From positions 1-64,000 of the forward strand of contig CANJLL010000011.1 of the NCBI GenBank assembly GCA_947475545.1: a stretch of DNA of 64,000 bases, read 5' to 3'. How positions within the stretch are numbered: the first letter of the stretch is position 1; each line of letters begins with the position of its first letter. The stretch is from Chloroflexota bacterium (GTDB lineage: Bacteria; Chloroflexota; Limnocylindria; Limnocylindrales; CSP1-4). The translations under genes and the position numbers were made by a program. Shown here piece after piece: positions 59,904 to 64,000 of this stretch. Below the pieces are notes generated by a model. The model worked only from the letters and a program-made list of their open reading frames with translations, did no database searches and was not told where the DNA came from.

Positions 59904-61736
59904 CTACTCCACCGTGACCGACTTCGCGAGGTTGCGCGGCTGGTCCACGTCGGTGCCGCGAGCCAGCGCCACCTGGTAGGCAAATAGTTGCAGCGGGATG
60001 ATCGCCAGGATCGGGCTGAGGATGTCGAGCGTGTCCGGCACCCACAGGACGTCCTCGGCAAAGCGCTCGATCTGCGGGTCACCCTCCGTGGCCACCGCGA
60101 TCACCCGGGCGCCGCGCGCGCGCCCTTCCATCACGTTGCTGATCAGCTTGTCGTAGACGTGCGAGCGCGTCGCGATCGCGACCAGCGGGCAGTCCTCGTC
60201 GAGGAGCGAGATGGGCCCGTGCTTGAGCTCGCCGGCCGCGTAGCCCTCCGCGTGGACGTAGCTGACCTCCTTGATCTTCAACGCGCCCTCGAGCGCAGCG
60301 GGATACGAGGCACCGCGGCCGATGTACATGAACCCCTGCGAGCGCACGTAGCGCGCTGCGAGGTCGGCCATCCCGGGCCCATTCCTGGCGACCGTCCATG
60401 CCGCCTGATCCGGGAGCGCCCGCAGGGCCTCGCCCAGTGCCAGCTCCTGGTCCGCCGGCAGCCGGCCCAGGGCCGCGGCGATGCCCGCCGCGAGGATCAC
60501 GAGCGTCGTGACCTGGGTGACGAACGTCTTGGACGCGGCGACCGCGATCTCGGGGCCGGCCTGGAGGAAGAGGACGGCATCCGCTTCGCGGGTGATGGCC
60601 GAGCCGACGGTGTTGGTCACCGCGATGACCGGGCAGCCGCGCTCACGCGCAAGGCGGGTGGGGGCGATGGTGTCGGCCGTCTCGCCGGACTGGGTGACGG
60701 CGATGACCAGCGTCCGCTCGTCGAGCGGGGGCGGGTCGTACCGAAACTCCGAGCCCACCGTGGCTCGGGTTGGCAGGCCGGTCCACGCCTGGAGCGCATT
60801 GGCGCCAATCAGGGAGGCGTAGAACGCGCTGCCGCAGGCGACCAGCTCCACCCGGTTCACTCGGGCCAGGGCATCGCCCAGCGGCTCCAGCTCCGGGACG
60901 CTGATCCGGCCATCGCGCCGCACCCGGCCCGCAATCGACTGCCGGAGCGCCTCGGGCTGCTCGTGGATCTCCTTGAGCATGAAGTGCTCGAAGCCGCCCT
61001 TCTCGGCCGCCTCGATCGTCCAGTCGACGACCGTCACGTCGCGCGACCGCGGCGCGCCGTCGACGCCCGTGATCTCGATCCCCCAGGGGCGAAGATCGAC
61101 CACGTCGTCGTTCTGGAGGTACACCACCCGGTTCGTGTGCGCGAGGATCGCGGACACGTCGCTGGCCAGGAAGCTCTCCCCCTCCGCCAGGCCGACCACC
61201 AGAGGGACATCGCGTCGCGCGCCGACCAGCCGGTCCCGCTCGCCGCGATGCATGACGACCAGCGCGAAGGCGCCCTCCGCCTGCCGGAGCGCCGCGCGGG
61301 TGGCCTCGACGAGGTCGCCGTGGTACGCCTCCTCGATCAGGTGGGCCAACGCCTCGGTGTCCGTCTCCGAGGCCAGGTGGTGGCCCCGGGCCTCCAGCCC
61401 GTCGCGCAGCTCGCGGAAGTTCTCGATGATCCCGTTGTGGATGACCGTCAAGTCACCCGTGCAGTCCTGGTGGGGATGGGCGTTCAGGTCGTTGGGCCGC
61501 CCGTGGGTGGCCCAACGGGTGTGCGCGAGGCCGATGGCGGCTTGCGGCGTGCGATCGGCGATGGCCGTCCGGAGGTTCTCGAGCTTGCCGGCCTTCTTCT
61601 CGACGAAGAGCAAGCCGGCCTCATCGACCAGAGCGATGCCGGCCGAGTCATAGCCGCGGTACTCGAGGCGCCGCAGCCCCTCCATGAGGATGGGCCCAGC
61701 CTCCCGCGGTCCCACGTAGCCGACGATCCCACACAT
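59904..61736 (-). CDS. glmS: glutamine--fructose-6-phosphate aminotransferase
   Basis: The 610-residue enzyme makes glucosamine-6-P. The N-terminal glutaminase begins MCGIVGYVGPREAGPILMEG with nucleophile Cys2, and has GLAHTRWATHGRPNDLNAHP. Two SIS domains follow (VACGSAFYASLIGANALQA; VTQSGETADTIAPTRLARER; MYIGRGASYPAALEGALKIKE). The C-terminus ends AKSVTVE. It lies between glmM and acpS on one strand, 71 bp after glmM. No glmS ribozyme was recognised in the short upstream gap. Confidence 0.97.
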   Translation of the reverse strand: MCGIVGYVGPREAGPILMEGLRRLEYRGYDSAGIALVDEAGLLFVEKKAGKLENLRTAIADRTPQAAIGLAHTRWATHGRPNDLNAHPHQDCTGDLTVIHNGIIENFRELRDGLEARGHHLASETDTEALAHLIEEAYHGDLVEATRAALRQAEGAFALVVMHRGERDRLVGARRDVPLVVGLAEGESFLASDVSAILAHTNRVVYLQNDDVVDLRPWGIEITGVDGAPRSRDVTVVDWTIEAAEKGGFEHFMLKEIHEQPEALRQSIAGRVRRDGRISVPELEPLGDALARVNRVELVACGSAFYASLIGANALQAWTGLPTRATVGSEFRYDPPPLDERTLVIAVTQSGETADTIAPTRLARERGCPVIAVTNTVGSAITREADAVLFLQAGPEIAVAASKTFVTQVTTLVILAAGIAAALGRLPADQELALGEALRALPDQAAWTVARNGPGMADLAARYVRSQGFMYIGRGASYPAALEGALKIKEVSYVHAEGYAAGELKHGPISLLDEDCPLVAIATRSHVYDKLISNVMEGRARGARVIAVATEGDPQIERFAEDVLWVPDTLDILSPILAIIPLQLFAYQVALARGTDVDQPRNLAKSVTVE

Positions 61737-61807
61737 GTCCTAGACGCTCCCCGATCTCGTCCGTGGCCGCGCCGACCGGAGCGGGCCCCAGTTGTGGCGA
61801 AGACGCG

Positions 61808-63142
61808 TCAGTTTAGACGCTCCCCGGCGAGGGCAGCCAGGGAGTCGGCCAACTCGGTCACCAGCGCGTCGTCCTGGCCCTCCACCATGACGCGCAGCGC
61901 GGGCTCCGTGCCCGACGGTCGAACCAGGACACGGCCGGCGGCCCCCAGCCGCCTCTCTGCCCGCCTGATTGCATCACGGATGAGCGGATCGCCTTCCCAC
62001 TGGTCCTTGTGACGGACCGTGATGGCGCGCTGCTGCTGTGGCAGGAGGGGAATGCCCACCGAGAGCGTCGCGAGGTCACGACCGCTTCGACCGATCACGG
62101 CGAGGAGCTCGAGGGCGCTGAGGACGCCGTCCCCCGAGGTCGCTGCCTCCGCGATGATGATGTGGCCGCTCTTCTCGCCGCCCAGGCCGGCCCCGGAGAC
62201 CACCATCCCGTCGGCGATGTGCTTGTCCCCGACCGGTGTCCGGATCACGGTCCCGCCGGCCGCCTCGACGGCCTGCTGGAGGCCGCCATTCGAGAGCACC
62301 GACACCACCAGCGATCCCTGGGCCAGCGCCCCGCGCGAGAGCCGGTCGAGGGCCATGATCCCCAGGACGATGTCGCCGTCCACCACCTGCCCTGTCGCAT
62401 CGACGGCGATCAAGCGGTCCGCGTCCCCGTCCAGCGCGAAGCCGACGTCTGCACGGCGGGCGACCACCTCGCGCGCCAGCGATTCGGGGGCCGTGGCGCC
62501 GCACTTGACATTGATGTTTCGACCATCGGGCTGGTTGTGGATGATCTCCACGACCGCGCCCGTCGCCGCCAGGATCCTCGGCCCGACCGTTCCACCGGCA
62601 CCGTTGGCACAGTCAAGCACGACCCGCATCCCGGTCGCACGCACGTTGCGCGCCAGGCCCAGCCGGTGCTCGACGTACTGCTCCAGCTCGGCACGGGCGT
62701 CCACCACGATGCCGAGGTCGCCGTTCCGTGGACCCACGAGCTCGTCAGATCGCCAGATCAGGGTCTCCAGCTCGTCCTCGACCCCATCGTCGAGCTTGCG
62801 GCCGTGTCCGTCCAGCACCTTGAGGCCGTTGTCGTCCGCCGGGTTGTGCGACGCCGAGACCATGATCCCGGCGCCATACCGCCCCGATCCCGCCAGAAAC
62901 GCCAGGGCGGGCGTCGGCAGGACGCCCGCGAGATGGACGTCGACGCCGAGGCTTGTGGCACCGGCGCAGATGGCGGCCACCAGCATGTCGCAGGACCGTC
63001 GCGTGTCCTGTCCGACGATCAGGGACCCACCGGCCCCTACCATGCGCCGGGCCGTGGCACGGCCCAGCGCAAAGGCCAGCATGGGCTTGAGGTCGACGTT
63101 CGCGATGCCGCGAATCCCGTCGGTGCCGAAGAGACGGGTCAA
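61808..63142 (-). CDS. glmM: phosphoglucosamine mutase
   Basis: The 444-residue enzyme converts GlcN-6-P to GlcN-1-P. It starts RLFGTDGIRGIANVDLKP. The phosphoserine loop is GIMVSASHNPADDNGLKVLD (Ser98), the metal loop is FALDGDADRLIAVDATG, and the substrate loop GLGGEKSGHIII is followed by VLVRPSGTEPALRVMVEG. TTG at 63142 is preceded by GGAGG at 6 nt, so it is preferred to the longer ORF-track start. The order cdaR-glmM-glmS is a common bacterial arrangement. Confidence 0.96.
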   Translation of the reverse strand: MTRLFGTDGIRGIANVDLKPMLAFALGRATARRMVGAGGSLIVGQDTRRSCDMLVAAICAGATSLGVDVHLAGVLPTPALAFLAGSGRYGAGIMVSASHNPADDNGLKVLDGHGRKLDDGVEDELETLIWRSDELVGPRNGDLGIVVDARAELEQYVEHRLGLARNVRATGMRVVLDCANGAGGTVGPRILAATGAVVEIIHNQPDGRNINVKCGATAPESLAREVVARRADVGFALDGDADRLIAVDATGQVVDGDIVLGIMALDRLSRGALAQGSLVVSVLSNGGLQQAVEAAGGTVIRTPVGDKHIADGMVVSGAGLGGEKSGHIIIAEAATSGDGVLSALELLAVIGRSGRDLATLSVGIPLLPQQQRAITVRHKDQWEGDPLIRDAIRRAERRLGAAGRVLVRPSGTEPALRVMVEGQDDALVTELADSLAALAGERLN

Positions 63143-63230
63143 CAGCGTCCTCCGCGTTCGCAGTGTTGGTGGTTCGACCGCCCGGGGGCAGTCGGGCCGC
63201 ATCGTGCGACCCAGGCGGGGGATGCCGTCA

Positions 63231-64000
63231 TCAGCCCGGCGAAGGGCCCGGGGTCGGCGACGACGGAGCGGCGGCCGTGACCGTCACGAACTGCGGACTG
63301 ATCGCGATGAGCGTCACGCCGACCGGCAGCGTGACCGTGACAAGCGTCGCGCGGCTTCCCGGGCCCAGGCCTGTGACATCAAGGCTGACCGTGAAGGCGG
63401 CGCCGGCGATCCGGTCGAGGTCGATCGTGGTCCCGCCCAGGGTGATGAGGACGCGATCGACCGACAGGCTGTAGGTCAGGTCGGAGCGGGCGCCGGCAAG
63501 GACGACGCCGACCGCGAGCGTCCGCGTGGCTGCAACCTGGCGGAGCGTGATCCGAACCGTGACGCTGGTGGTATTCAGGGCCAGCACCCCGGTCGGCAGG
63601 CTGAGCCCGGTCACGATGCTCACCGAGCCCGACGCGCCGGCCACCGAGACGGGGACGGTATCGATCCGTGACAGGTTGGCAAGCTGGTCCGCGTCGCCTT
63701 CAACAGACACGACCCGTGGATCGACACTGACCGAGGCGATCTCGTAGCCGGGTGCCGGGAGCCCGTTGATGATCGGCGAGACGGCCAGCGACTTGGTGTC
63801 GCGGTTGGTGAAGATGGCGATCCGGACACGCACCGCCGAAGGCGTGACGTCCAGCGGGCTGAGCGCCTGGCCCAGCTGGTCGACAGCCACCAGCTGCACG
63901 TCGCGATCGACGTCGAGGCCCGATGGGTCAATCCGCAACCGCGCCTCCGCCGCGACGACGCGGCGCACGACTGACGCCGGCCCGGCGATCGCGACCGAGT
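63231..64000 (-). CDS. cdaR: CdaR/YbbR domain protein, 3' part only
   Basis: The frame is open to the window edge, so the N-terminus is missing. The visible 255 residues contain two or three YbbR repeats: LAVSPIINGLPAPGYEIASV, VSVDPRVVSVEGDADQLANL, then a second unit (LAVGVVLAGARSDLTYSLSV, VDRVLITLGGTTIDLDRI). YbbR proteins (CdaR) sit outside the membrane and regulate the c-di-AMP cyclase CdaA. cdaA would be expected just beyond 64000. The protein ends in a Pro/Ser-rich tail. Confidence 0.85.
   Translation of the reverse strand, partial: SVAIAGPASVVRRVVAAEARLRIDPSGLDVDRDVQLVAVDQLGQALSPLDVTPSAVRVRIAIFTNRDTKSLAVSPIINGLPAPGYEIASVSVDPRVVSVEGDADQLANLSRIDTVPVSVAGASGSVSIVTGLSLPTGVLALNTTSVTVRITLRQVAATRTLAVGVVLAGARSDLTYSLSVDRVLITLGGTTIDLDRIAGAAFTVSLDVTGLGPGSRATLVTVTLPVGVTLIAISPQFVTVTAAAPSSPTPGPSPG

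Noticed and set aside
61737-61807. glmS ribozyme upstream of glmS
   Set aside because: The 71-bp gap is too short and no ribozyme core sequence was recognised.

Overview
The window is about 70% G+C and almost completely coding. Genes sit in tight operons with many 4-nt ATGA/GTGA overlaps and many GTG and TTG starts. Gene content and style (PspC/toastrack genes, a GlmL-like ASKHA protein inside a tsa/alr/glm operon, a sortase-like protein, NnrS/DUF2249 genes, phosphoketolase plus acetate kinase) suggest an uncultured Chloroflexota bacterium, perhaps Limnocylindria-like. That placement is inference; there is no rRNA or tRNA gene here. No phage, complete IS element or CRISPR array was seen.

Left part (1-26 kb): the tail of a secreted VTGYF-type protein, a methyltransferase, a DUF554 membrane protein, several secreted or membrane proteins (META domain, SGNH-like, C39-like, a sortase lacking its cysteine), a LysE exporter, an IorA/IorB-type molybdenum hydroxylase, an NO-type module (DUF2249, Cys-containing regulator, NnrS-like), a PEP-mutase-family enzyme, a cation/H+ antiporter, a Rieske ferredoxin, a phosphoketolase-acetate kinase-chromate transporter operon, an EamA transporter and a three-gene PspC/toastrack envelope operon.

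Middle (26-45 kb): a large zinc-ribbon/cyclase/AAA protein overlapping an M2 metallopeptidase, a second EamA transporter, a small KOW-like protein, then a pyruvate-malate node (malic enzyme, PPDK, ferredoxin-NADP reductase) around an MFS exporter. A 640-bp non-coding stretch with three 33-bp hairpin repeats follows, then a HEAT-like ORF lacking a canonical start, glyQS, recO and a divergent polyprenyl diphosphate synthase.

Right part (45-64 kb), all on the minus strand: corC and glmU, then a long housekeeping run read from 64000 downward: cdaR-glmM-glmS-acpS-nnrD-alr-(96 aa)-GlmL-like-(362 aa partner)-tsaE-tsaB-rimI-tsaD-rsmA-ispE-ridA. It joins cell-wall precursor supply (glmM, glmS, alr, glmU), c-di-AMP control (cdaR), the tRNA t6A pathway (tsaBDE), isoprenoid synthesis (ispE) and metabolite repair (nnrD, ridA).

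Most notable signals: (1) at least six genes have a TANNNT hexamer 6-7 nt before the start codon and no Shine-Dalgarno, pointing to leaderless transcripts, two of them inside the long minus-strand run; (2) a sortase fold with Ser at the catalytic Cys position; (3) a GlmL-like protein and an unnamed partner far from any visible mutase; (4) a probable 1-nt frameshift at the malic enzyme N-terminus; (5) an ORF after glyQS whose protein-like reading runs back to the glyQS stop codon; (6) two related palindromic repeats at 45.4 and 45.6 kb.
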